Source: Torreya grandis (lineage: Eukaryota; Streptophyta; Pinopsida; Cupressales; Taxaceae). From it: a stretch of 64,000 nt of DNA. The notes under the pieces were generated by a model. The model searched no databases. It was not told the DNA's origin and saw nothing but the letters and a program-made list of their open reading frames with translations. Position numbers and translations under genes: made by a program. Location: positions 3,722,501-3,786,500 of the forward strand of contig JARHVA010000157.1 in assembly GCA_037957365.1 (NCBI GenBank), given 5' to 3'. Position 1 is the first letter of the stretch; each line of letters starts with the position of its first letter. Positions 11,111-24,518 of this stretch are shown one piece after another.

Positions 11111-12890
11111 GCTATATACTAAGACATTTTACAATCTAAACCAAATACAAAAAATTTAAAACATACAAGAAAATTCAAAAATCAAGACCTATGCACATTT
11201 ATGTTTAGCTCATTTACATTAGTTACTTTATGCATAGTTGTTCAGTACTTATTTATATCTAGTTTCATATCATATATGCTTCAAAATTTTATATGAGTGG
11301 AGAGCATAATAATGCCATTCCTAGACATAGTTGTAAGTTATTTCATTGTCTCAGACTCAAAAACTATAAACAAACAAGAGCACCCTAGTTAGACAAGCGT
11401 ACACCATAATGTTTTCTTATTCCCCCACTATTGTCCCAATGAACACAAGCTATCAATTCTCAAAAAACTAGACATGAGCCTTTTTCAACTTGTATATACA
11501 TTAACAAGTTTATTGGGGCATGTTATATATAATTTTATCCTTCTTTGGTTATTCCTTATTGTTCATACTTAAGTTATTTATATGGCATAATATATATTGA
11601 TATATTTCAATTAATAACACACTTATATCCTATTAGTTACCTAAGTTATTGAATCTACTAGTGTTACACATTACTTAAGTTGATCAACTACATATATTAA
11701 TGCATGTTTTTCATGGTTTTTTGCTTGTTTCATTTCTTGTGTGTGTTCTTAATTTGGCTTGTGGATATTTGTACACATCCTTTTGTGTGTCTATATGCCT
11801 TGATTTTATATTTCTCTACATGTGAGTAATATTTTAACATGTCCCTTTTGTGTGGTCCTTTGGCCTTTTATTATGTGTTTTGTGTGCTTTGTGTACTCTT
11901 TATTTATGTGTGTCATGGTCATGAGACTTGTTTGCTCAATTTTTGATGTCATGATGGACATCATGCATGTTCTTAGCCTTTTTATGCAATGATTAATATC
12001 ATTCATCTCTCCCCAAGTATTTATATTTATTTTTCAATACTCAATTTTAATAATTTATATATGTGCATAATTACTAACATCTATCTTAACAATCTCACTA
12101 TATGTGTTTGTTTCTACATGCATCTCACATTACTATTTTGCTCAATTTGTATATATGATGATGCCATGATTATTCATGTTATCATTATTAATCATAATTA
12201 CATATTTTACATAGCATCTATCTCATAACTTTTTATTTTGAGTTAAGTTATTATGTAAGCTCAACAACTCACCTCAAAAGAGGGGGCATACACAGTCTTG
12301 TCTTAGAGACTAAACTCCTACAACATAATACATAGACATAATTTTACATATCTCACATAATAGATCATATAACATACCCATAAATCACCCAGAGTATCAT
12401 TTTAGAAAGGAGTGATCTATTTGGACAAGGGTAAATCTTGATGTTGTTCAAAACAGTGCATTTTATCCAAGTAGGTAGAAAATAGTCACTTTTAAAATCC
12501 CAGGTATTACATAACAATTAGCAATAGGTTTATATTTTCAATTTCCAAAAAAATACTCAAGTTTATCTTATATTTTCTTAGTTTTGGAACATCATTCATG
12601 GTATTTGTTCTAGGTTAGCACATAGGTTTTTATTCAAAATTTTAGTTGTTATTACTCAGTCTTATAATCCATATACACCAATTATCACATTGGGGGAATG
12701 TGCATGGCATATGATTCCTCATTGCTCATTTTTCACTAGTTTCTCAGATGGAATGGAAATGCTTGTCATTCTCCACACTATATACACTAGACCTAGATTA
12801 TACTATACTTTTGCTCTAGTTTTACACCAAAAGTGAACCTTATTTTTTTTATAGCATATGGTTCGCCTTTTTGTACCAATTTTGCTCTTA
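11110..12890. other. Probable 3' non-coding region of element A
   Basis: No coding sequence is recognised on either strand. The sequence is T-rich with GTGTGT and TTTTATG runs. A purine tract AAAAGAGGGGG at 12,276-12,286 precedes CATACACAG and could be the polypurine tract of element A, with its 3' LTR starting near 12,288, but no second LTR copy is in the window to test this. The ORFs here are short and composition-driven. Confidence 0.35.
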
Positions 12891-13855
12891 TTTTTTTATA
12901 ATTTGGTTGATCTTGTCCTCTACTAACAATAATGAAACTCAAGTCAATATATCTAAAATAACTTAAATATAGCATGTGTGTGGATATTTGACCTTTGGAT
13001 GTGTACATAAGACTATAAAATAGCTTCTTCAAATTTGAAACCTTGATAGGGACTGCAATGACTAAAAACATAAAAATAGAAAATGGGGTAGTGTAATAGG
13101 TTGAGATAACCCCATTCACTCCTATGATGACTAATTGTTACCTATGTATCCAATACTCCAAAATCATAAATCAAGCCCACATAATTCTCCCACTTAGAGT
13201 GTTTTGTATAATTGTGCTCATTTGACTTTATGGATGCATCTAGAAATGGCTTGAATACTTGATCATATTTTAATTTGGCCTAGGTATGGTAGGATTTGGA
13301 CTTGGCTAAGGACTTGTTTTAGTAATTATAATAAAGATTGGAAAGAATAGGGAAGCTTTGACTAATGTGCAGTATTGTAAGTGTATCTCTATATTGAAAT
13401 CACCAAGTGGTAGAATGGGTGACTTGAGTGTGCCTTTAGAACAATCCAAAAGGGGGAAACCTCAAGAAACCTATCCTAAAAACATGGAACAAACTATAAG
13501 AGAGGGTCAATATTTGAAAAATTACCATTAAAAGAGCTAAGGATAAGAACATCCCATAGGGGACATGAATGTTTTCCACTATTATCCCCTACTAGACATT
13601 TTTTATCCTTAAGGGAAACATGTGATTTTTGGGTCCAAGAATTTATGTATAGATGATTAGAGGTGTTTTTAACAGTAAAAAAAATTATGTAAGCATTAGA
13701 TATAATTTTAGAAAATAATTAGGTATATATAGGTTCTTAGTATAGAGAAATGTGGCAAAATAGGTCAAAATTAACTATTCAAGTCAATTAAAGTGAAATA
13801 GGGCCAAAATTTACATTGTCAAGTATTCATCACCAAATCTAATTGACTAAATTTA
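12890..13855 (-). repeat. LTR-like block, left copy
   Basis: Landmarks shared with 17,155-18,116 in the same order are TGATCTTGTCCTCTACTAA, CTTCAAATTTGAAACC, GTGTAATAGGTTGAGATAAC, CAAGCCCACATAATTCTCCC, ACTTAGAGTGTTTTGT, AAGAACATCCCAT followed by GGGGACATGAA, and TCAAGTCAATTAAA. The short homologous frames inside both blocks (12,793-13,119 and 17,208-17,390, minus) reflect the shared repeat, not a gene. Confidence 0.8.
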
Positions 13856-14640
13856 CCCAACATTAGTCTAGAAATGAAATTACTAGATTAAAGTAAATAT
13901 ATACCTGAGTGTGTACAAAATAGTTTACTTTTGGGAGAAGCTCCAAATCATGCAAGGTGTTCCATGGATAATCTTATAATGGTGTAAAAGTGTTTAACAC
14001 TCATATGTGAAACTAAAACATTAAATATAACTTAATTTTGAAAATATTGAAAAGAACAAGGAAGGATTAAACCATATGTGTGAAACCATGTTACTCTTGT
14101 GACTTTGATTAGATATGATACTTCCTTGAAGCATTAGAGAATTGGCTTATTTTTTCACTAGTTACTTTTGAGACTTTTGTACCTTTTTCTGAATTGGTTG
14201 AATATAAATTTTTTGCCTAGGTGAAATAACTATATGTTCTTTGTTATTTCATATATGTATCAATGAATTATGATGGTGGATGGGGAGGAGGAGGTAACAT
14301 TGACTATAGAGGTTACTCATATATAATTCCTAAAATTATAACAACTTTAATGCAATGAATGTACTTTAGGCATCTTTGTCCCATAAAATGTATAACACAT
14401 CTTTTGTAGATAAGAGCATCTTAATATCATATCAAAGACCTTATTTTTTGGTATAACTATAAAATGAGTAGACAGTATAGTAAGGCCTTCTTGAAGAGGT
14501 AACATAATGTGTCCCAAAGGGTTTTTTTATTTCTAATTAAATGTTTTGACACTTTTTGAAGTTTATTGTATATCATGTTGTGTGTAACTCAATGAATGAA
14601 GTAATTTCACTGTGTGTGCATTCTCACTTTATCCATTATC
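13855..14640 (-). other. Internal region between left LTR-like block and gag end
   Basis: No recognisable domain is seen. This is where protease and the rest of pol would begin in an autonomous minus-strand element. The reverse-strand translation is broken every few residues and shows no D-S-G, RT or integrase landmark. Confidence 0.4.
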
Positions 14641-16378
14641 AAATATCACACTATGAATGGGTTATTGATAAATATAATATCATATACATAAATCATGAAA
14701 ATCATAATCATAATCCACAATCTCATTAGCATCAAAATTAATCATAGTACGTGGTTGAATAGTTTGAGAAATTGTACTAATAATTCCATCTAATGGATGA
14801 TAATTTGACTCAAAAAGTGGATAAAAATTGTAAGTATGATGCAATATAAAATTATCCTTGTTTATATCATGGTTTATAAATGGCTTATTAAAAATATTTA
14901 ACTTAGCATTTATATTTTTTTGAGGCTTAGTTTCCTTTATAAGAGTGCCTAATTCAATGACATTATTGATGATAAGATCTTGAAAAATGTCCTCAAGCTT
15001 GAGGCATCTATTGGTAGAATTACCTTCACATCTATGATAATCATAATATGTATTTTTATCAAAATATTTACCTTAAGGTTTATTCATGTTATCATTTAAA
15101 GATGGAGTTAGATTAATAATATTGCATTTAAATAACTTTTTTATAAATTTATGAGGTCATTGTGGTAATCTAAATAATTACCTTTTTGGTTGATTTGATA
15201 AAAACAAGTTTATTATAAGGTTGATAAATAACATTAACTATGATGCTTGAATTTTATTTAATATTTGTTGTCTTAGCTTTTTAATATGGTTTACTTTGAA
15301 AATTCATTTTGGAAGTTGAATTAGGTGTAGGTGTATACTTGAATTTGTTTAAATCCAAGCTTGACTTCTCTTTCTCTTATAGTATGATAAAGTTCTTCAA
15401 ATGATTTTTTTTAAATGGTTGACTCATTAAAATGTGCACACAAACTTTTTTTGAATAGATCTTTTAATTCATTTTCTACCAAGGTGTTAGTCATTTTGTC
15501 AAGCATGGTCTTGAAATAAAGTACATAATCTCTAATAGGCTCATTAGTTTTTTGCTTAAGCTTAACAATTTTTGCATAAGAAATTTTTTTATCATTGTCG
15601 ATAACAAAAGGATTAATAAATTGATCTAATAGTGTATTTAATGCTTTGACTTATTGAACATCGAAATCTTAAAACTAACGCAAGGCATAATCTTTTAAGC
15701 TTCTTGGAAATAACTTGGTTAGCAATTTGTCATTGAAAGCATAATCTAAACATGATGCATGAAAATATTTGAGATGTTCTAGACACCACTTGCCTTAATA
15801 TGATGTAATTTTAATAGCTACAAATCCTACAAGTAAACAATATGTTGAAACATTAGGTGCTACTAGATTATGAATTAAGGCTTGATAATCTGGCGATTGG
15901 CTAGATTTTGGTATACCTTCCTCTAACTGCAACACCTTATCATTAAAAGGTGAAATAGTTCACACATGGAATTTTGAATTAGGAAAGGTATGTGATGTAG
16001 TGTGAATATTTATCAAAGGTATTGTATGATTCATTTGGTTAGACATGGGCATAAAGATCTATTGAAAGCCTTAGGTTACCCCCAAATCTAAAAGTGGAGA
16101 TGTAATATAAGTATCAATAATAAAATTATCAAAACTTGTGGTAAGGTTAACAAGAGGTTTCTTACCATAATCATTTTGTTCTTATGATCATGTTTATTTT
16201 GTTCTTGCCTAGTGAAAAATATCAAATACTCAATTTCCTCTCAGTGGTTCGTAAGGAATTCATCAAATTCTTTTGCATCTAGAAATAAAAATATGTTTTT
16301 CTTAACAGATTCAGATTCATGTGTCTTATCACTTTCTATGGTCATAATATGTCCATCAAGAGGATTTAAATTAATCAT
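14640..16378 (-). pseudogene. Ty3/gypsy-type gag (in gag-only element)
   Basis: The probable start is the ATG at 16,376-16,378 (MINLNPLDGHIMTIESDKTH). The capsid domain lies at about 15,440-15,780. It reads EHLKYFHASCLDYAFNDKLL, then TKLFPRSLKDYALR, then LDQFINPFVIDNDKKI, then KLKQKTNEPIRDYVLYFKTM. That is a good match to the plant retrotrans_gag pattern (LFPxSLxxxAxxWF ... LxQKxxExxxxY). Downstream, YYDYHRCEGNSTNRCLKLED near 15,000-15,060 matches the YCDYHxxxGHxTxxCxxLK motif that ends Tat/Athila gags; its first Cys is Tyr and its His is Ser here. Two stops sit at Trp or Gln positions. This gag has no pol after it. Confidence 0.8.
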
Positions 16379-16822
16379 TATAGCATCTTAAATGTGTAAA
16401 CTCTCTTATTTATATGTCATGATTGATTTTACAAAATTTTGCATTAGTAATGTTTTTGTTTTAGCCTATGATGTGATTCATTGTATTACACAAGTGTTAA
16501 TGATTTTACTTATTAAGGGAATACAAAATGTAATGAAAACTAAGGGAACTTGAAACAAAAAGTATTCATACAATATATCCATATCTTTGTTGTAAATGAA
16601 AGTAACAAAAAAACTACATTGTAGATCTTACAAATAAACTCCTTTGAAATCTAAGGTCAAAATAAAGTGCTTTCAGTGTCAATGATTATATCTGAAATTG
16701 AAAGTAATTTATTTGAATGTCAAATTTAGATCCAAGGTTGAAATAAAGATATTTTAGATTTGAATGTTCAAAAATGTATTTAAACCCTAAGACAAAAAAT
16801 TTAATCAATACTTGAATTAAAA

Positions 16823-16835
16823 GTGGGTTCACCAT
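16823..16835 (-). promoter_or_regulatory. Candidate primer-binding site of gag-only element
   Basis: The plus strand reads GTGGGTTCACCAT followed by TGTGTTTTA. On the element strand this is TGGTGAACCCAC just inside an LTR start. Similar TGGTGA junctions precede LTR starts at 19,679 and 61,178. The matching tRNA was not identified. Confidence 0.5.
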
Positions 16836-17154
16836 TGTGTTTTATCATAATTTGAATTAATGTGATTATTAACCCTAATTCAAATAAATTAAATGGAATA
16901 TAACATGATGTTGTATATCAACTTGTGACAAGCAGAATGAAGGTCAAAACTAATTTTGACAAAGTGAAATTTATTAAAAAAAAATAAGACTAAATTTAAA
17001 CAAAATGAAAAACTTAGTTGATATTGTCTAAAATGTGACTATGAAATGGATAGAGGGTTAGAACAAACAAATAGGAACTAAATATATAACTGCATAATAA
17101 CTAAGACTAAAAATGAATAAAGAAAAAATCATCCTACTTGGGATGGGATTAACT

Positions 17155-18116
17155 ACCACTATTGTCCTAAGTTGGTTAATCTTGTCCTCTACTAAAAATA
17201 ATGAAACTCAAGTCACAATGACTTGAAATGGCTTAATTCTATCATGTATAAAGATTTGACATTTGAATGTGTATAGAAGACTATCAAATAGACTCTTCAA
17301 ATTTGAAACCGTAATAGGTCTTGAAATGAATGAAATCCTATAAATATAAAAGGGGGGAGTGTAATAGGCTGAGATAACCCCATCACCCACATGATTACTA
17401 AATGTTGCCTACATACCTAATAATTTGAAGAGGGAAATCAAGCCCACATAATTCTCCCACTTAGAGTGTTTTGTGTGATTGGGATCCTTTAAATATATGA
17501 ATGAATATATAAATGGATTAAATACTTGATTATTATTAATTGTGGCTAGGTAAAATATACATTGGACTTGGTTGTGGATATTTTTTAGTGATTAGAATCA
17601 AAATTGTAAATAATAAGGAAGCTTTACTCAATGTGTAATAGTGTAAGTGTGGCTTTATATTGAATTGGCCAAGTCATAGAATAGGTGACTTGAGTGTTCC
17701 ATTATAGAAATCCAAAATGGGAAAACCTCACACTACCTATCCTAAAAACACAAACCAAATTGTAAGATAAGGTCCTAATTTTAAAAAAAAATGTTGAAAG
17801 AACTAAGGACAAGAACATCCCATTGGGGACATGAACATTTTCCACTACTGTCCCCTACTATAATTTTTTTTCCTTAAGTGAAATGTGTGAATATTGGGCC
17901 CATGAATGTTTTTTCATATACTTATAGGTGTTTTCAGTAGTTAGAACATTTATGTAGTTATCAAATAACAATTTAGAAAATAAATAGGTCCATTTATGTG
18001 CTTAGGATAAATCGAGGTGGTGAAATAGGTCCAGATTAATTTTTCAAGTCAATTAAATTTAAATAGGGAAAAAATAAAATTATCATGTATCCATTATCAA
18101 ATTTGAATGACTACAA
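17155..18116 (-). repeat. LTR-like block, right copy (5' LTR may start at 16,836)
   Basis: It aligns with 12,890-13,855. It contains CCTATAAATATAAAAGGGG at about 17,337, a TATA-like motif on the plus strand that the left copy keeps only in damaged form. The 320 bp to the left (16,836-17,155) resemble the start of the 19,679 LTR and may be the first part of this LTR, missing from the left copy. Confidence 0.75.
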
Positions 18117-18129
18117 GTAAAGCTTATAA

Positions 18130-19494
18130 ATGGTGCTTCCTCATTGGTTACCTTATAGATAGGTTCATTTCTAGATTAAGAATCACCTTGAAGACTTGGC
18201 ATTGTTAACCTTTGGGAATTTTTAATGTCATAAAAAAAAGTATGATTGCAATATATGACCTTCATAAAAAAATTATGTCATATTAAAGTTTCTTAAAAGA
18301 AACATTATAATGATAGAGTAATTTTAGATTAATGGAGGTAAAATATCTTGCATGAAAAATAAATTTCTTTTCTAAATTGGTTGGTTGATATATCTATTAA
18401 TTTGATGTACTTTTAAACATCCAAGTTTAATATTTCATGGTTTCATCATGACCTTGATAAAGGTTTTAGATGTGTTATAATGGTATCCTAGGACCTATAT
18501 CAGTGTGAAATGAGATAAGAAAATCTCTTCTAATTTTAATAAATAGGATATAGATCCATTAGGTAGGGTGTAGAACCAATCTAGGGCATGACCTTTTGAA
18601 CTTTAGTGGAAAGCCTTAATTAATATTATTACATCATGTTCATGTTTTCCAAGGGAAGATAAAAAGTGTGCAAGATGGGTATGAGGATCACCATCTCCAT
18701 CAAATAAATGAAATTAAGGCATGACAAATCCTCTTGGATAAGACTGATTAAATATTATACACACTATAGGGTGTCCTTATATAACATCATGATCAACCCA
18801 AGAATTGGATGCTATTGATTCTAAGCCTACTCAACTCATTTTTTAAGGTTACCTATTGTATGCTTCATGGAAACCACTTGGCTAGTATGAATGGTTTTAG
18901 ATTGACAAGGTGCATTCTAAGTCTCATTTCACCATCTATCTCCAACATGGGTGTCCAATATTCCTTAAAATTATAAGTATGAGTATCACTACATTTATTA
19001 TAAACACCATTAAATTTTCTATCAATAAAATTATCATTTCAAGTCATATTATTAGAAACATCATTGAAAGGTGTAAAATTATGAAGTGTATAAACATCTT
19101 TACTAACATGAGAAACAACATGTGTTTCATCTATCCATTTCTTTAGTGTGTCTAAACAAAATTTATCATGTCCATTCATAATATTAATAGTATTAGTAAG
19201 TGTATGTGTTGATTCCATTTTAATATATACTTGTTCTATCTCATGACTTTTAGAAAGGTCTATAGAATGAAAGGGAGAAGTAGTCTCTTGCATATGACTA
19301 ACAACATTATCATGACCTATTCCTCCTTCACTAAAATTATGTAAAGATACATTAGTAGCATAAATATATTCAATATCATCATTCTCATAATAATTATCCT
19401 TTATGTCATCATTGTTTTAGTCATTTATACATTGATTGGGATAAGTATAAAGTATACCATGTGTAGAAAACATGAGGTCTATTAGATGAGACAT
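18130..19494 (-). pseudogene. Second minus-strand gypsy gag (element C)
   Basis: The frame opens at the ATG near 19,492 (MSHLIDLMFSTHGILYTYPN) and runs with one stop to about 19,039. It includes an 84-codon stretch with SHEIEQVYIKMESTHTLTNT that I do not recognise. The capsid region follows at about 18,250-18,720. It reads HLFDGDGDPHTHLAHFLSSL, then KGHALDWFYT, then later GHDETMKYLTWMFKSTSN, a match to the FDGxGxPxxHxxxF ... SLxxxAxxWFYxL gypsy gag pattern. It ends abruptly at the right LTR-like block of the gag-only element. No pol of this element is seen to the left. Confidence 0.7.
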
Positions 19495-20860
19495 TGTAGG
19501 GTTTTAAGGATGTATAAACATGGAAATGAACCTAAACCATGTAATAATGAGGAATAAACACACAATTCCCAACCCTAAAATAAGGGAAACATACAAACCC
19601 TAAGAGGAAAATTGAAACTATAATGTAGAAGAACACTTAGGGTTGTCATGTTTAAAGAAATGATTGGATTCACCAAAATGTTTTACTTGTTTTACACCTA
19701 ATAAATAAAATAAATGAAATTATGCATTAATTAATATTGTGTATGATATATTAATAAACATGTTAATCTAAATTGAAATAAGTTAATGTATATGGTACTA
19801 GATTAATTATGACAAGCAAGACTAATTAGATGGATAAAATAAGTAGTTCATACAGACTATATTGAATTGAGAAAGCAAATGTATGATCATAAAAGGCTAA
19901 ACTTCAGACAAAAAATATATTATAATAGTGGCACATGGCTTAGAACCTCTTGGACACTATTTTATACGTAGACCCCAATAGTAGATTGCTCTATTTGACT
20001 TTTTTGGTAATGTCTACAAGTTATAACAAATCCAAACTAGTAAAGCCTATGCACCTCTATCTATTTTTGTAGAATTTTAATTCATATGTTTTCAATAATT
20101 TATATAAACCATTTAAATTCATCCTCTTTCTCTAAAAACCTAGTAGACACTTGGATGAAGAAAACCTTAAAAAATGGTTATTGATCTTGGGTTGAACTAA
20201 TCCCAACCAATCCCCATTAAATGGTTGAGCATTACTTATGTTATAGTACTCAAAAAATGGATCAAACCATGTGTATTTCTCCCACTAATGTGTGTGTGTG
20301 TGCTATATCATGTCAATGCAATAATAAATTTAATATCTCTTAGGTCTTCCTCTAGTACAAGCATGCTAGTGATGTGTGTAATGAGAATTATACTTTAGAA
20401 ACTTCAAAAATATGTTTGAGTAGATATAAACATAATGAATCAATTAGGTGTGTCTTTTTCTCAATAAATGTTTGTCCCTAAAATGCTTATAGATGCTTTA
20501 TATATATAATGATCTAAATTTTGAATTAGGTAACTATTGGCACACAAAAGCCAATAAAAATACCAAAAAATATTAAAGAGACTGACACCAAGGGAAACAC
20601 ACCCAAGAAATAAGTGTAAACTATGCTAAGACACTATTGGAAATCTTAGATTCTACCATTAACCAAAATAGTTTGAGTCTATTGGTACTATCTTGAACTT
20701 AGATAAAAAATAATAAATGAAAAATAAAATCCAAGGATTTCTATGAGAGACTAATTACAAATAGAAATCAAATATAAGAGCACACATTTGAACCAAACAA
20801 ACAATAGATTAAAATATAAAGACCAAATGCACCAATAATTTCCTAATTTGTTATGAGATT
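19495..20860 (-). repeat. 5' leader and probable 5' LTR of element C (LTR starts at 19,679)
   Basis: The junction GATTCACCAAAA|TGTTTTACTTG at 19,670-19,690 has the form tRNA 3' end then LTR start, as at 61,178. The LTR would run rightward from 19,679 to an unresolved end before the copia-3 remnant at about 20,860. Its first 200 bp resemble 16,836-17,030 (for example the shared GACAAGCA segment). No second copy of this LTR is in the window. Confidence 0.5.
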
Positions 20861-23070
20861 ATATGTGTAAAGTCACATGAAAATCATTATGAAAATAAGG
20901 CTCATCCCAAATTTATGTGTCTATAAGTCTCTTTAGCATCTATGTCAAACTAGACTTGTGCACCTCCTTAAATACTATATTCTAGCTATAAACCACCTTA
21001 TTTGTCTAAATATTCCACAACTTATATTATTTCACACCACTTCCATAACAAATAAAGATGCACTTTTATACTTAAATTCAAGTTTCAATGTTTTTCTCCT
21101 TTGGAATATGGGGATAATAGTCACAACCAAAGACTTGTAAGTGTCACTAGTTTGGCTTATTAATATTCCACATTTATTATGAAGTCTTGTCAACCAACAT
21201 TAGCATGGGTGATCTATTGACAACATAACAAGCAATAGCCATTATTTCACCCCAAAACTTCTAATCCAAGTTTGCACCACTTAGCATACTTTGGGACTTA
21301 TCCATCAGCGTCATGTTCATCTACTTCACAAATCCATTATTTTAGAATGTGTACAGAGTTGTGTTTTGTAATTTAATTATACACTTCTTGCATAATTCTT
21401 AAAACTAGATTAAATAATATTCAACCTCATTTTCTCTACACAATACTTTAATCCTTTTCTCTACCTGGTTTTCCACATGGGCTTTGAACTCCTTGAATTT
21501 CTTGAGAACTTCATATTTCTTCTTGATAAAGTATATATAAGTCTGTGATAAATATCATCTATGAATGACACATAAAAGACAAAAATGTTCAGTGATGGGA
21601 CATCTATTGATCCAAACATATCACTATGGATCAACTATAATATTCTACTTACTTTCACAACACTTGTGTGGAATTTCACTTAACTCTAGTTACCATAGAC
21701 ACAAAGTTAGTAGAAGTCAAAATCAAAGGGATAATTTTCCATCCATTCCACCATATATTTAGTCTACATCATATACAAACCTTTTTCACAAATATGACCT
21801 AGCATCTGATGCCAAAGCATTGTCTTTTCCTCCATCAATAATGTGTAATTTCATTTTTTAGTCTTGGCCCTAGAAATAATAGTGATGTTACATGCCCTAA
21901 TTATATCACTCATATTAAGCCTATGTGAATGACCCTTTACATCACTATGGATCCATGCACCATCTTGTACCCATCTCTATTGAATGAGACCTCAACACCA
22001 AAATCATTTTTTTTCATAGAGATTAATTTCATTGCAATGCCATGAATGTATAAAACACCAAGGAAAGTCTTTATTTTTTCCATCCCTAAATTTCATATTC
22101 GATCTTCCTCTACCCATGATCTTATAGGTTAATTTGTTTCCCATAAAGACATCACTACCATCATATTCTTCATATTTGTAAAACCACTCCCTCTCAAAAG
22201 TCATATGATAAGATGCAATTGAATCAACTATCCATGTATAATTGCATGCATGTAAACTTGATGTTGTGAGATATACCATATCCATCATTTGAGATATTTT
22301 TAGCTAATGATCATGCAACATCTGGTGGTTTGGCATTTCCCACCTTTCTCATTTACATTCTTTCTTTAAATGCACTGATTTATTGCATTTATATCACTTC
22401 TTCAAGAATATATCTAGATCCTTATATTTATCTCTAAACTTTGAGTTCTTATCCCCAATATTTTTCTTGCCTTTTTATTTCAATCAACCTCACATAAACA
22501 AGGTGTCATTTTTCTAACAATTTTCCATAAAGTTTCACCTCATCTCCTTTGATAATAGAGTTGTGACAAAATCTTCCACTTTTAGCTTTGACGTAGTACT
22601 AGTGATAGTAATCACTATATTTTTGATGAGTCTATAAAAGAGAACATCAACATGATATAAATTTATTAATCATCCATTTTGACATCCATAAATGATAATT
22701 GACTTAACATAGTGTTGAAGGCATAAAAGTGCTCTACAACTAAGTCATCATCATTCATTTTTAATGAATACAAATTCTTTTGCAGGAGTAATTAACTTAA
22801 TAGTGACTTGGCCTTGTATAAAGTTATAAAATTATCCCTAATAATATTTAAAATATTTTTATTCAATTCATTCAGTGGCACTAAACATCATATACATACT
22901 TTGATATATCTCTTAGCTTTCCTATCAACCTTTTTCCATTCTTCCATTCTCATGGGTGGTGTGTCTACTATAGTAACCCACTAAACTATATCTACTAATA
23001 AATATTCCATCTTGAGTTTTCATAACTTAAAATGTCAACCAATGAATTTTAAATATTTATTTTTGTGATT
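20860..23070 (-). pseudogene. Copia-3: Ty1/copia gag-protease-integrase remnant
   Basis: Read on the minus strand from the right, gag at about 22,560-23,000 has MEEWKKVDRKAK, then NLYSLKMNDDDLVVEHFYAF, then NTMLSQLSFMDVKMDD, a clear UBN2 gag. A damaged zinc knuckle lies near 22,380. The protease frame 22,004-22,288 has WIVDSIASYHMTFEREWF, with D-S-G changed to D-S-I. The pre-integrase LWHQMLGHICEKG is near 21,800. The integrase core follows, with FYVSFIDDIYHRLIY near 21,560, MDKSQSMLSGANLD and ACYVVNRSP near 21,230. The tail KCIFICYGSGVKxYKLWN lies near 21,030. No RT or LTR is recognised. It is a different copia family from copia-1 and copia-2. Confidence 0.85.
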
Positions 23071-24473
23071 CCTTTGATTTTATTTGCACAAGATTATTCC
23101 ATGCAAGACTCCCACTCAAGCTAACTAGTTATTATAACCACCTAATTATCATAAGTTATCCTAAATTCTACAAATATTACAACTAAATTCTAATACTAAA
23201 TATTGGAGATAATGCCTATACAAAAAAAGCTAACACAAATGCAAGTGATGCTATAAAAATATTAAACCTACAAGTATAATAGTGATCACAGAATACACAA
23301 GATTTCACATGAGAAAATTGTTTAGGGTTAAAAATCTAACACAATAAACTATTTGATTATAATACTAACAAAAGCCTATTTACAATACCAACAAGTCATA
23401 AGGTTTTATAACCTTCATACAACACCTTTTTTAATAATACAATGCACATGCTTGACCATGTGTATTCAACATTCATGTAATTACTTGCACCCACAATACA
23501 TTGGATTTTGTATCGATACTAACCATACACATGAATGTGTCAAATCACATTCACTCTATACACTTGAATATGTGTGAGTTCGTCATCTTCTTATTTTTAA
23601 GAGCTATACCTATATCTAGCACCCACTTTATAATGCCCATGTAGTAGGATAATCTCCACACATACTACTAGCCAAAGAGATCATTATGTAATGTTCCTCA
23701 CCAAATCTATGTCAGATTACCACCAAGATGTTACCCACACATCTCCATACTAACTAATCCATCAGACAAATGTTTAGTAATTCCTCATGTTTACTTTCAT
23801 TACTTGACCATGTTGCACATCTCCTCATAGAACCTTAATATGACTCTACCACTGTGTTTTAATTTGTAACCCTCTAGAGTGTAATGATACTATATATCCT
23901 AACCTCACTTCCAACATGTTGATAACCTTATAAAACTACCATAGATAGTTTCCATGCAAGCCTACATAAACTTATTGACATTCATAAATAACATTGCAAA
24001 ATCAATATACACAACATCTTTCCCAGCTAATACTTGTGCAAACAACCTTGTGTAACACTAAGCTTGCCCAAAATTTTCCATTTATCCATGCAAAGTTGAA
24101 ACATTTCCTGACAAAAGACATAGAAAAAATTGGTTTCATTCCTAGTTGTCAACTTGATCAAGTGTGCACTCTACTAAAGGCCATGGTAGTTGAGGAAATA
24201 ACAAAAGGGTAAAATCTCGATGCAATTGGTGCCAAAATGGAGATCAACACCTTAATTTCACTACTTCTCATCTAGATTAGTAGTTTTTTGTGTTGATGAT
24301 AGAGGAAGAAGAATATGAGAGAGGCCCTATTGTCATGGTGTTTGATTCCAATGATGATACCACTGCCTAGATTTGTGTAGTTTTTTAGTTTTTGCTTGTG
24401 TTTGTACTTATCATAAAACCTTAGTAGAAGGTAGAAAACTATTAAAAAAACTATACCTAATTAATCTAGTTTA

Positions 24474-24518
<45 letters not shown>

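Larger units (their letters stand above)
12890..18116 (-). mobile_element. Gag-only LTR element candidate (TR-GAG-like), minus strand
   Basis: Two direct blocks of about 960 bp (12,890-13,855 and 17,155-18,116) are related over their whole length and enclose a minus-strand gypsy-type gag. Between them I find no protease, RT, RNase H or integrase motif. A primer-site-like junction (TTCACCAT then TGTGTTTTA) at 16,823-16,836 suggests the 5' LTR starts there rather than at 17,155, with the left block truncated. This layout fits known terminal-repeat retrotransposons that keep only gag. A full element with pol deleted is the alternative. No target duplication could be matched. Confidence 0.55.

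Noticed and set aside
12793..13119. Minus-strand ORF similar to 17,208-17,390, possible conserved small protein
   Set aside because: The similarity extends through about 960 bp of LTR-like repeat at DNA level and is not limited to the frame.
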